NCBI GenBank assembly: GCA_002431905.1
Contig: DJER01000004.1
Span: 1 to 36,429, forward strand
Reading direction: 5' to 3'
DNA length: 36,429 nt
Source of the DNA: Christensenella sp. UBA5893
Lineage (GTDB): Bacteria > Bacillota > Clostridia > Christensenellales > UBA1242
Part shown: positions 24,254-31,419 of the stretch, piece after piece
How positions within the stretch are numbered: the first letter of the stretch is position 1
How the letters are laid out: every line of letters starts with the position of its first letter
Made by a program: the position numbers and the translations under genes
Notes under the pieces: generated by a model
The model's database searches: none
What the model was told of the DNA's origin: nothing
What the model saw: the letters and a program-made list of their open reading frames with translations, nothing else

Positions 24254-24586
24254 ATGAAGTTGGAAAATGCAATAACAAATAGAATATTATATTTATGTAA
24301 AGAAAGAGAAATAACTCCAAACAAACTTGCAAGTATTGCAGGTTTGCCATCGTCAACAATTAGGTGTATTAGGTGTATATTTTATGGAAAAAGTAAGAGC
24401 CCGGGCACAAGAACATTGCTAGATATATGTGACGCTTTGGATATCTCTCTTTATGATTTTTCAATGACGAAATGTTTAAAGATAAAACACTTGAAGGTAG
24501 TTACTAAGCAAGGCAATTTGCCTTGTTTTTTTGTTTTTATAATAACAAAAATTGTAAGTCTAGAAAATAATTGCGTCAACCCGTAA
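24254..24586 (+). pseudogene. XRE-family regulator, frameshifted near its end
   Basis: The open frame gives 110 residues. The first 70 are an XRE/Cro domain: ITPNKLASIAGLPSSTIR, GKSKSPGTRTLLDICDALDI. The rest of the frame is odd: it runs through an intrinsic terminator (24509-24532) and 54 bases beyond. If one T is added to the run at 24457-24461, the protein instead ends YDFFNDEMFKDKTLEGSY with TAA at 24505-24507, just before the terminator, the usual end for this family. A 1-base deletion (or error) is therefore likely. There is also a 9-base tandem duplication ATTAGGTGT (24359-24376), adding three residues (IRC) in the recognition helix. AAGGA precedes the ATG. The original role would be to control the divergent SLOG-like gene. 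Confidence 0.75.
24509..24532 (+). terminator. Terminator of the XRE gene
   Basis: Stem CAAGGC (24509-24514) / GCCTTG (24520-24525), loop AATTT, T-run to 24532. It lies inside the present open frame, which argues that the original stop was upstream. Confidence 0.8.
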
Positions 24587-24604
24587 AAAAGTTTTTTTAA
24601 GTGG

Positions 24605-24633
24605 TTGACAAATTTGACTAAATCGTGTATATT
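24605..24633 (+). promoter_or_regulatory. Promoter of the str operon (rpsL)
   Basis: Consensus TTGACA (24605-24610), 17-base spacer, TATATT (24628-24633). It begins a leader of about 245 bases before rpsL. Confidence 0.75.
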
Positions 24634-24885
24634 TACTTCGTAAATGTTTTTTCATTTGCAGTCAAAGTCCTAATTTTGCTAGTTAGGCCATATTAACAAA
24701 CAGCAGGTAGCAATTAACTTTGTTTTACCGAAACTACACAAATTGGTGTATATGCGTGTTGTGTTTAATACTTAATAAGTTGAACACGGTTGCAATGCGA
24801 ATTTGTCAAGTTTAGTAAAACATACTTTGATAGATTCGCTTTTTTGTTTATGTGAAATAGCAAATTTTTATAAAAGGAGAAAAAT
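24634..24885 (+). ncRNA. Structured rpsL leader ending in attenuator-like hairpin
   Basis: The long 5' leader contains small hairpins (for example CCTAA / TTAGG in the first third) and ends with an imperfect hairpin GCGAATTTGTCAAG (24797-24810) / CTTTGATAGATTCGC (24825-24839) followed by TTTTTT (24840-24845), only 40 bases ahead of the rpsL start. This has the form of an intrinsic terminator that could be overcome by an alternative fold, as in autogenous ribosomal-protein leaders. No known leader class is recognised. The only open frame in this interval runs into rpsL in another frame and has no ribosome binding site. Confidence 0.55.
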
Positions 24886-25257
24886 ATGCCTACAATTAAC
24901 CAGTTGGTTCGTAGTGGAAGAAAGTCTTTTGACAAAAAAAGCAAATCACCACTCCTTGAAAACTGCCCACAAAAACGTGGTGTATGTTTGGCTGTTAAAA
25001 CAACAACACCTAAAAAACCTAACTCAGCTCTTCGTAAAATTGCCAGAGTTAAGCTTTCAAATGGTCAAGAAGGAACTTGCTATATTCCAGGAATCGGACA
25101 CAACCTTCAAGAGCACAGCGTTGTTCTTGTTCGTGGCGGACGTGTAAAAGACCTTCCAGGTGTTCGTTATCACATCGTTCGTGGTGCACTTGATTCTTCA
25201 GGTGTTGCAAAACGTATGCAAAGCCGTTCAAAATATGGCGCAAAAAAACCTAAATAA
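24886..25257 (+). CDS. rpsL: 30S ribosomal protein S12
   Basis: 123 residues, the typical size. TTTPKKPNSALRK and VKDLPGVRYH are the conserved loops near the decoding centre; both lysines linked to streptomycin resistance when mutated (K42 and K88 in E. coli numbering) are unchanged. S12 controls decoding accuracy. AAAGGAG precedes the ATG. It is the first gene of the str cluster and lies 41 bases ahead of rpsG, behind a long leader with an attenuator-like hairpin. Confidence 0.98.
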   Translation: MPTINQLVRSGRKSFDKKSKSPLLENCPQKRGVCLAVKTTTPKKPNSALRKIARVKLSNGQEGTCYIPGIGHNLQEHSVVLVRGGRVKDLPGVRYHIVRGALDSSGVAKRMQSRSKYGAKKPK

Positions 25258-25298
25258 AAAATTTAACTAAAATCTATTAAAAGGAGAAACTAATCACT

Positions 25299-25772
25299 AT
25301 GCCAAGAAGAAGTGGTGTGCCAAAACGTGACGTATTACCAGATCCAAAATTCCACAACAAACTTGTTACAAAATTCATTAACCAAGTTATGTATGACGGA
25401 AAGAAAGGTATTGCTCAAGGAATCGTTTATGGTGCTTTTGACATTATAAAAGAAAAGACTGGTTCAGATCCAATTGACGTGTTCACACAAGCAATTGAAA
25501 ATGTAAAACCCGTTCTTGAAACAAAAGGTCGTAGAGTTGGTGGTGCAACATACCAAGTACCAATGGAAATCAGACCTGAAAGAAGACAAACTCTTGCCAT
25601 TCGTTGGATTGTTTTATTCGCAAGAAAGAGAAACAGTGAAAGAACAATGGAAGAAAAAGTTGCTGGCGAATTACTTGATGCTTATAACAATCAAGGTGCT
25701 GCAATTAAGAGAAGAGATGAAATGCATAGAATGGCTGAAGCTAATAAGGCTTTTGCTCATTACAAATGGTAA
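25299..25772 (+). CDS. rpsG: 30S ribosomal protein S7
   Basis: 157 residues, full length, starting PRRSGVPKRDVLPDPKFHN; the GRRVGGATYQVPMEIRPERR loop is typical. S7 starts assembly of the 30S head and in some bacteria is an autogenous repressor of its operon. The ribosome binding site is AAAGGAG. It is co-transcribed with rpsL. Unusually, 594 bases of repeats and A/T-rich DNA separate it from fusA, which normally follows within a few tens of bases. Confidence 0.98.
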   Translation: MPRRSGVPKRDVLPDPKFHNKLVTKFINQVMYDGKKGIAQGIVYGAFDIIKEKTGSDPIDVFTQAIENVKPVLETKGRRVGGATYQVPMEIRPERRQTLAIRWIVLFARKRNSERTMEEKVAGELLDAYNNQGAAIKRRDEMHRMAEANKAFAHYKW

Positions 25773-25903
25773 AATTTTTAATTTTTGTGTTGAAATACTT
25801 CGTTTCTGCTTGACAAAATTTGCATAGTCATTTAGATGAAACTAAACTCCTACGCAAATTTATCAAGCGAGCCTCGTCTTTCTTAACAAAAATTAAAAAT
25901 TTA
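25772..25903. repeat. Nested inverted-repeat element, copy 1
   Basis: Outer arms AAATTTTTAATTTTTG (25772-25787) and its perfect complement (25887-25902) enclose an inner imperfect hairpin with arms CTTGACAAAATTTGC and GCAAATTTATCAAG (about 25809-25866). The right 94 bases (25810-25903) recur exactly at 26022-26115. The first base of the element lies in the rpsG stop codon. Confidence 0.8.
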
Positions 25904-26366
25904 CAAAAACAATTTTTAGTTTTACAAGAATGTGCCGATTTAGAACAAAACCTAGCACTCCTTGTTAAAAATTAAAAATTTACGTAAATCAAAGTTTTTG
26001 TTTTTGATATAGTATCTCTTATTGACAAAATTTGCATAGTCATTTAGATGAAACTAAACTCCTACGCAAATTTATCAAGCGAGCCTCGTCTTTCTTAACA
26101 AAAATTAAAAATTTATAAAACAACATTTTGAGTTATTGTTAATTTGATAATAACTAATAAGTTTTTATTATAAGAAAAAATATCTTATGATAAAATAAAA
26201 ACAACATTTTGAATAATTAAAATTTCAAAATAAATACTTTTTAAATTTATATAAATATTTCGCTCGAGAGTTATATTTATTAAATAATTTTTGTCGTTTT
26301 TAGCAAAAAATGAATAGTTTTATTTAATTTAGAAAAAATTATTTAGATTAAATTAAGGAGAAAATT
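25904..26366. other. A/T-rich gap between rpsG and fusA
   Basis: No gene is seen. It holds a middle unit (25904-25982, about half related; it ends in the shared tail AAAAATTAAAAATTTA at 25967-25982), the second 94-base repeat copy, and about 250 bases of low-complexity A/T sequence. A short inverted repeat GTTATT / AATAAC is near 26134-26155. I could not fix a convincing fusA promoter, although fusA probably needs one after this distance. Confidence 0.5.
26022..26115. repeat. 94-bp direct repeat, copy 2
   Basis: Identical base for base to 25810-25903, at a distance of 212 bases. It includes the inner hairpin and the shared tail. The outer left arm of copy 1 is not preserved here. Confidence 0.85.
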
Positions 26367-28442
26367 ATGGACGAGAATTTAGCGTTAACTCGTAATGTCG
26401 GTATTATGGCACACATTGATGCCGGCAAAACCACAACAACCGAAAGAATTCTTTTCTATACAGGTATCAACCACAAAATTGGTGAAGTTCACGACGGTGC
26501 TGCAACAATGGACTGGATGGAACAAGAACAAGAAAGAGGTATCACAATTACTTCTGCTTGTACAACTTGCCACTGGAAAGGTCACAAGATTAACATTATT
26601 GATACACCGGGACACGTTGACTTCACAATTGAAGTTTTGCGTTCATTAAAAGTTCTTGATGGTGCCGTTTTGGTACTTTCTGCAAGAGATAAAGTTCAAC
26701 CTCAAACAGAAACAGTTTGGCGTCAAGCAAACGAATGTAAAGTTCCTGTAATCATCTTTGTTAACAAAATGGATAGAGATGATGCATACTTTGACAAATG
26801 TGTTGAATCTGTAAGAGATAGACTTCGCACAAAACCACTCCCACTTCAAATGCCAATTGGAATGGCTGAATCATTCAAAGGGATTATCGACCTTTTGACA
26901 ATGAAAGCATATATTCCAGAAGACGACTTGGGAAAAATATTGGACGAAGTTGACATCCCAGCTGAATATCAAGAAGAAGCAAAGAAGCGTCATGACGCTC
27001 TTATCGAATCAGTTGTAGAAACTGATGATGCTTTGCTTGAAAAATATTTTGCAGGAGAAGAAATCAGTATTGACGAACTCAAAAAAGCAATAAGAAAGGC
27101 AACAATCGCAAAGAAAGTTACCCCAATGCTTTGTGGTTCTTCATACAAAAACAAAGGTGTTCAAAACCTTCTTGATGCAATGGTTGATTATTTGCCAAGT
27201 CCAACAGATGTTGAGTCAATCAAAGGTATTAACCCAGAAACAGGCGAAGAAGAATTTAGACACCCAGATGCAAATGCTCCACTTGCAGGTCTTGCATTCA
27301 AAATTGCAACTGACCCATATGTTGGATCATTGACATTCTTCCGTGTATACAGCGGAACACTTAAAGCAGGTTCATATGTTTACAATGCGAACAATGGTAA
27401 AACCGAAAGAGTTGGAAGACTTATTCGTATGCATGCAAACAACAGAACAGAAATACAAGAAGTTAAAGCAGGTGATATTGCCGCTATTGTTGGACTTAAA
27501 GACACAATAACAGGACACACACTTTGTGATGAAGATCACCCAATTCAACTTGAAAGTATGAAATTCCCAGAGCCTGTTATCCAACTTGCAATCGAACCAA
27601 AAACAAAAGATATGCAAGAAAAAATGGCTCTTGCCCTTGCAAAACTTGCAAGAGAAGATCCATCGTTCAGAGTACAAACTGACCAAGAAACAGGACAAAC
27701 TCTTATTTCTGGTATGGGCGAACTTCACCTTGAAATTATTGTCGACAGATTGCTTAGAGAATTCAAAGTTGAAGCAAATGTTGGTAAACCACAAGTTGCT
27801 TACAGAGAAACAATAAGAAAAACTGTTGAAGCAGAAGGTAAATTCATTCGTCAATCTGGTGGTAAAGGTCAATACGGACACTGCTGGGTTAAGTTTGAAC
27901 CACTTGAACCGGGTTCTGGATATGAATTTGTTGATAAAACAGTTGGTGGATCAATTCCAAAAGAATTTATTCAACCAGTTAACAAAGGTATTGATGAAGC
28001 AAGAATGAATGGTGTTATTGCCGGTTATGAAACAACAGACTTTAGAGCAACTGTATTTGATGGATCATACCACGATGTAGACTCTAGTGAAATGGCGTTC
28101 AAAATCGCAGGAAGCCTTGCATTCAAAGAAGGTGCAGCAAAAGCTGACCCAGTACTTTTGGAACCTATTATGAAGGTTGAAGTTGACGTTCCAGACGATT
28201 ATCTTGGAACCGTTATGGGTAACTTGACATCAAGACGTGGTATACTTCTTGGAAACGACTCTATCCCAGGATATCAAAGAGTTAGAGCAGAAGTTCCACT
28301 TGCGGAAATGTTCGGTTATGCAACAGACCTTCGTTCTCAAACACAAGGAAGAGGTACATTCGTTATGGAACCACTTAAATATCAAGAAGTTCCAAAATCA
28401 ATTACCGAAAAGATTGTTGGAGAACGTAAAAAATCTAACTAA
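26367..28442 (+). CDS. fusA: Translation elongation factor G
   Basis: 691 residues, full length. GTP-binding motifs are AHIDAGKTTTTERIL (P-loop), DTPGHVDFT and NKMDRDD; domain IV has SGGKGQYGHCWVKFEP. EF-G moves tRNA and mRNA through the ribosome. The ribosome binding site AAGGAG is good. It keeps its place after rpsG and before tuf, but is set off from rpsG by a repeat-filled gap and from tuf by a separate promoter. Confidence 0.98.
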   Translation: MDENLALTRNVGIMAHIDAGKTTTTERILFYTGINHKIGEVHDGAATMDWMEQEQERGITITSACTTCHWKGHKINIIDTPGHVDFTIEVLRSLKVLDGAVLVLSARDKVQPQTETVWRQANECKVPVIIFVNKMDRDDAYFDKCVESVRDRLRTKPLPLQMPIGMAESFKGIIDLLTMKAYIPEDDLGKILDEVDIPAEYQEEAKKRHDALIESVVETDDALLEKYFAGEEISIDELKKAIRKATIAKKVTPMLCGSSYKNKGVQNLLDAMVDYLPSPTDVESIKGINPETGEEEFRHPDANAPLAGLAFKIATDPYVGSLTFFRVYSGTLKAGSYVYNANNGKTERVGRLIRMHANNRTEIQEVKAGDIAAIVGLKDTITGHTLCDEDHPIQLESMKFPEPVIQLAIEPKTKDMQEKMALALAKLAREDPSFRVQTDQETGQTLISGMGELHLEIIVDRLLREFKVEANVGKPQVAYRETIRKTVEAEGKFIRQSGGKGQYGHCWVKFEPLEPGSGYEFVDKTVGGSIPKEFIQPVNKGIDEARMNGVIAGYETTDFRATVFDGSYHDVDSSEMAFKIAGSLAFKEGAAKADPVLLEPIMKVEVDVPDDYLGTVMGNLTSRRGILLGNDSIPGYQRVRAEVPLAEMFGYATDLRSQTQGRGTFVMEPLKYQEVPKSITEKIVGERKKSN

Positions 28443-28450
28443 TAATTTGC

Positions 28451-28492
28451 TTGCCCGTTTTTGTGTTTAGCGAAAGCGGCAAGAATGGGCAA
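28451..28492. other. Hairpin after fusA
   Basis: Long imperfect stem: TTGCCCGTTTTTG (28451-28463) with CAAGAATGGGCAA (28480-28492), containing a small inner GC-GAAA-GC loop. No clear T-run follows at once, so this may be an RNA 3' end or processing structure rather than a classic terminator. Confidence 0.45.
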
Positions 28493-28577
28493 AACAAATA
28501 AAACTTTTTAAGGCGGACCCAACAGCCAACAAAAAGTTGCGTGATGTAACACATTTTTATAAAAATATGAAAAATGT

Positions 28578-28606
28578 TTGTCAATTATCAAAATTTGTGT
28601 TATTAT
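28578..28606 (+). promoter_or_regulatory. tuf promoter
   Basis: TTGTCA (28578-28583), 17-base spacer, TATTAT (28601-28606), followed by AAAGGAG and the tuf start at 28651. Confidence 0.7.
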
Positions 28607-28650
28607 CATAGAGATTAAAAAAATCAAATAAAATAAAGGAGAATTAAAAA

Positions 28651-29853
28651 ATGGCTAAGGAAAAATTTGACAGAACTAAGACTCACGTTAACATTGGTAC
28701 AATCGGACACGTTGACCATGGTAAAACAACTCTTACTTCAGCAATTTGCCAATATAGTGCTCTTAAAGGTCTTGCAGAATCAATGAAATATGCAGATATT
28801 GATAAAGCACCAGAAGAAAAAGCTAGAGGTATTACAATTAACACAGCACACGTTGAATACCAAACAGCAAAGAGACACTATGCACACGTAGACTGCCCAG
28901 GACACGCAGACTATGTTAAAAATATGATTACAGGTGCTGCACAAATGGACGGAGCAATTCTTGTTGTTTCAGCAGCAGACGGCCCAATGCCTCAAACAAG
29001 AGAACACATTCTTCTTGCAAGACAAGTTGGCGTTCCATACATTGTAGTGTTCTTAAACAAAATGGATCAAGCAGATCCAGAACTTGTTGACCTTGTTGAA
29101 ATGGAAGTTAGAGATTTATTAACATCTTATGGATTCCCAGGAGATACAACTCCAATCATCAGAGGTTCAGCACTTAAGGCTTGCGAAGCTTGTGAAGCTG
29201 GAGACCTTAATAGTGAATGGTTAAAACCAATTCAAGAATTACTTGACACTATTGACTCGTATATTCCAGACCCAGCTCGTGAAACAGATAAACCTTTCTT
29301 GATGCCAGTTGAAGACGTATTCACAATTACAGGTCGTGGTACAGTTGCAACAGGTAGAGTAGAAAGAGGTGTTGTAAGAATGAATGATACCGTTGAAATC
29401 ATCGGTATGAAAGATTCTGGTAAACAAACTGTTATTACAGGCGTTGAAATGTTCAGAAAACTTCTTGATGAAGCAAGAGCAGGAGACAACGTAGGACTTC
29501 TTCTTCGTGGAATCAACAGAGATGAAATCGAAAGAGGACAAGTTCTTGCAAAACCAGGTTCAATTCACCCACACACAGAATTCACAGCTCAAGTTTACGT
29601 TCTTAAGAAAGAAGAAGGTGGACGTCATACTCCATTCTTTAATGGTTACAGACCACAATTCTACTTCAGAACAACAGACGTTACTGGAACAATCAAACTT
29701 CCTGATGGTGTAGAAATGGTAATGCCAGGAGATAACATTTCAATGGAAATCTCTCTTATCACACCTATCGCTATTGAAGAAGGACTTAGATTCGCTATCC
29801 GTGAAGGTGGCAGAACAGTTGGTTCAGGCGTAGTTACAAAAATTATTAAATAA
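28651..29853 (+). CDS. tuf: Translation elongation factor Tu
   Basis: 400 residues, full length. GHVDHGKTT, DCPGHADYVKNM and NKMD are the GTP-binding motifs; GRGTVATGRVERGVV and FAIREGGRTVGSGVV mark domains II and III. EF-Tu delivers aminoacyl-tRNA to the ribosome. Codon use is visibly biased towards a narrow set, as expected for high expression. It has its own promoter within the fusA-tuf gap and two hairpins after the stop. Confidence 0.99.
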   Translation: MAKEKFDRTKTHVNIGTIGHVDHGKTTLTSAICQYSALKGLAESMKYADIDKAPEEKARGITINTAHVEYQTAKRHYAHVDCPGHADYVKNMITGAAQMDGAILVVSAADGPMPQTREHILLARQVGVPYIVVFLNKMDQADPELVDLVEMEVRDLLTSYGFPGDTTPIIRGSALKACEACEAGDLNSEWLKPIQELLDTIDSYIPDPARETDKPFLMPVEDVFTITGRGTVATGRVERGVVRMNDTVEIIGMKDSGKQTVITGVEMFRKLLDEARAGDNVGLLLRGINRDEIERGQVLAKPGSIHPHTEFTAQVYVLKKEEGGRHTPFFNGYRPQFYFRTTDVTGTIKLPDGVEMVMPGDNISMEISLITPIAIEEGLRFAIREGGRTVGSGVVTKIIK

Positions 29854-29871
29854 TTTGAGTAAACAATTTTT

Positions 29872-29937
29872 ATCTATAATCTTAACCCAATTATAGATCT
29901 TATATAAGAAAAGCAGTTTAACCCGACTGCTTTTTTT
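29872..29937 (+). terminator. Double hairpin terminator of tuf
   Basis: First hairpin ATCTATAAT (29872-29880) / ATTATAGAT (29890-29898); second AAAGCAGT (29910-29917) / ACTGCTTT (29926-29933) followed by a T-run to 29937. The second is the intrinsic terminator. Both loops contain TTAACCC. Confidence 0.8.
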
Positions 29938-30011
29938 ATGCTCAAAACGGCATTTTTATGGTAAAAATTTAATTGAATATCTATTCAACTGTGTAAAAAT
30001 GACCAAAAGGG

Positions 30012-30039
30012 TTGATTTTCCGCTCAATATGTGTATAAT
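30012..30039 (+). promoter_or_regulatory. Promoter of the pyrophosphatase gene
   Basis: TTGATT (30012-30017), 16-base spacer, consensus TATAAT (30034-30039), followed by AAAGGAG and the ATG at 30067. Confidence 0.7.
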
Positions 30040-30066
30040 AATTGTCTACAAGAAAAAGGAGAAGAA

Positions 30067-30597
30067 ATGAATATTTGGACTGATATAAGAAAAGAAAGAA
30101 TCACACCAACAGATTTTGTTGCTTGCATAGAGATTGAACAAGGTTCAAAAAACAAATATGAATTAGACAAAGAAACTGGATTGATTATTTTGGATAGAGT
30201 ATTATATACATCAACTCACTATCCAATGAATTATGGGTTTATTCCAAGGACAATTTCTGGTGATGGTGACCCACTTGATGTTTTTGTTTTGTGCAGTCAA
30301 CCAATTGAAAAAATGAGTTTGGTAAGATGTTATCCTATTGGCATTGTTCATATGCTTGATAGAGATGAAGTTGACGAAAAGGTTATTGCAATTCCTTTTG
30401 GCGACCCACAATATAATTTGTTTAAAGATATTTCTCAATTGCCAATACATTTGGTTGATGAATTAAAGCACTTTTTGACAGTATACAAACAACTTGAAAA
30501 CAAAGTTGTTGAAGTTACAAAAATTGAAGGTTATGAAGCAGCTGAAAAGGTAATTGCGGAGAATATTGTAGATTTTGAGAAAAAGTTTAATAAATAA
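30067..30597 (+). CDS. ppa: Inorganic pyrophosphatase, family I
   Basis: 176 residues from ATG 30067, eight bases after AAAGGAG; the upstream in-frame start near 30031 overlaps the promoter and is not credible. HYPMNYGFIP and the metal motif DGDPLDVFV (D66, D68, D71) are the marks of soluble family I enzymes. It removes pyrophosphate from nucleotide and amino-sugar activation reactions. Most Bacillota use family II enzymes, so family I is a modest oddity. It ends at a terminator whose right arm doubles as part of the next promoter. Confidence 0.95.
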   Translation: MNIWTDIRKERITPTDFVACIEIEQGSKNKYELDKETGLIILDRVLYTSTHYPMNYGFIPRTISGDGDPLDVFVLCSQPIEKMSLVRCYPIGIVHMLDRDEVDEKVIAIPFGDPQYNLFKDISQLPIHLVDELKHFLTVYKQLENKVVEVTKIEGYEAAEKVIAENIVDFEKKFNK

Positions 30598-30605
30598 TAA
30601 AATTT

Positions 30606-30653
30606 GACTGTAAGAATAATTTTCTTTACAGTCATTTTTTTGTGTTATATAAT
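30606..30653 (+). promoter_or_regulatory. ppa terminator overlapping the promoter of the AlkD-like gene
   Basis: Hairpin GACTGTAA (30606-30613) / TTACAGTC (30626-30633) and T-run (30635-30641) terminate ppa. The right arm contains TTTACA (30625-30630), a good -35, followed by a 17-base spacer and consensus TATAAT (30648-30653). The ATG of the next gene comes six bases later. Confidence 0.7.
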
Positions 30654-30659
30654 ATCAGT

Positions 30660-31349
30660 ATGAATAAAGTATTGGAAGAGATAAAAGTTAGTTATAGTGA
30701 AGATAGAGCAAAATTTAACAAAAAATTAGTTCCAACAATTGATATTTCAAAAATGTGTGGGCTGACTATTCCAAAATCAAAAGAAATTGCAAAAAAATAT
30801 GCGAACTTAAAAGACGGATTTGATTATTTGAATAATTGTAAATTTTCAACACTTGATGAAACAAATATTTATGGACTTATTCTTGGATATTTGAAAGTTG
30901 ATATAAATGTTCTTATGCAGTATTTGACTATATTTTTAAAGCATTTGGACAATTGGTTGAGTTGTGATATTACTTGCTCAAATTTGAAAATTGTAAATAA
31001 AATGCCGGAATTTTTCAAAAAAAATATAAAAAATTGGTTAAAAAGTGATAATTTTTATGAAAAACGCTTTGCTGTTGTAATTTTGCTTGATTATTATTTG
31101 GATGATAATTTTGACAAAAATGATTTGAACTATTTGGCAAATTTTGATGTTGACGATTATTATTTTAATATGTCGCTTGCTTGGTACTTTAGTGTTGCAA
31201 TGGTAAAACAATATGACCAAACCATCAAGTTGTTTGAAAAGCAAATTATAAAAAATAAATTTGTACATAATAAATCAATACAAAAATGCGTTGAAAGTTT
31301 TAGAGTTAGTGAAGAAAGAAAAATTTATTTAAAATCACTAAAAATTTAA
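30660..31349 (+). CDS. AlkD-like DNA alkylation repair/HEAT-repeat protein
   Basis: 229 residues from ATG 30660. The whole protein is helical and follows the DNA alkylation repair family: LDNWLSCDITCSNLK, W-KSDNFYEKRFAVVILLDYYL, MSLAWYFSVA and the C-terminal VHNKSIQKCVESFRVSEERK. AlkD-type enzymes bind DNA with HEAT-like repeats and remove N3- or N7-alkylated purines. Catalytic competence is not shown. The GTG start at 30642 lies upstream of the -10 end and is rejected. No ribosome binding site exists; TATAAT ends six bases before the ATG, so the mRNA is probably leaderless. Confidence 0.85.
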   Translation: MNKVLEEIKVSYSEDRAKFNKKLVPTIDISKMCGLTIPKSKEIAKKYANLKDGFDYLNNCKFSTLDETNIYGLILGYLKVDINVLMQYLTIFLKHLDNWLSCDITCSNLKIVNKMPEFFKKNIKNWLKSDNFYEKRFAVVILLDYYLDDNFDKNDLNYLANFDVDDYYFNMSLAWYFSVAMVKQYDQTIKLFEKQIIKNKFVHNKSIQKCVESFRVSEERKIYLKSLKI

Positions 31350-31366
31350 TTTTATCGGTATTTTGT

Positions 31367-31395
31367 TTGCATAGATTAGCAAAATTTAGTAAAAT
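31367..31395 (+). promoter_or_regulatory. Promoter of the lipoprotein-helD pair
   Basis: TTGCAT (31367-31372), 17-base spacer, TAAAAT (31390-31395), followed by AGGGAAG and the ATG at 31420. Confidence 0.45.
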
Positions 31396-31419
31396 AAAAA
31401 TAATAGTAAAAGGGAAGTT

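Noticed and set aside
24457..24507. Programmed -1 frameshift in the XRE gene
   Set aside because: The T-run would allow only one of the two tRNAs to re-pair properly, no stimulatory structure is close except the terminator, and the other damage in the pair favours decay.
24803..25147. Plus-strand frame starting in the rpsL leader
   Set aside because: It overlaps rpsL in another frame and has no ribosome binding site; its first codons lie in the attenuator-like hairpin.
25772..26115. CRISPR-like array
   Set aside because: Only two exact repeats of 94 bases with nested hairpins and a 118-base gap; no spacers of regular length and no cas genes.
27372..27881. Minus-strand 169-codon frame inside fusA
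   Set aside because: Antisense to a conserved GTPase with codon bias; the translation is rich in Cys, Phe and Asn as usual for shadows.
28651..29853. Resistance changes in EF-Tu or S12
   Set aside because: The lysines of S12 and the checked Ala in the AIREGGRTVG segment of EF-Tu have the usual sensitive residues; nothing unusual is seen.
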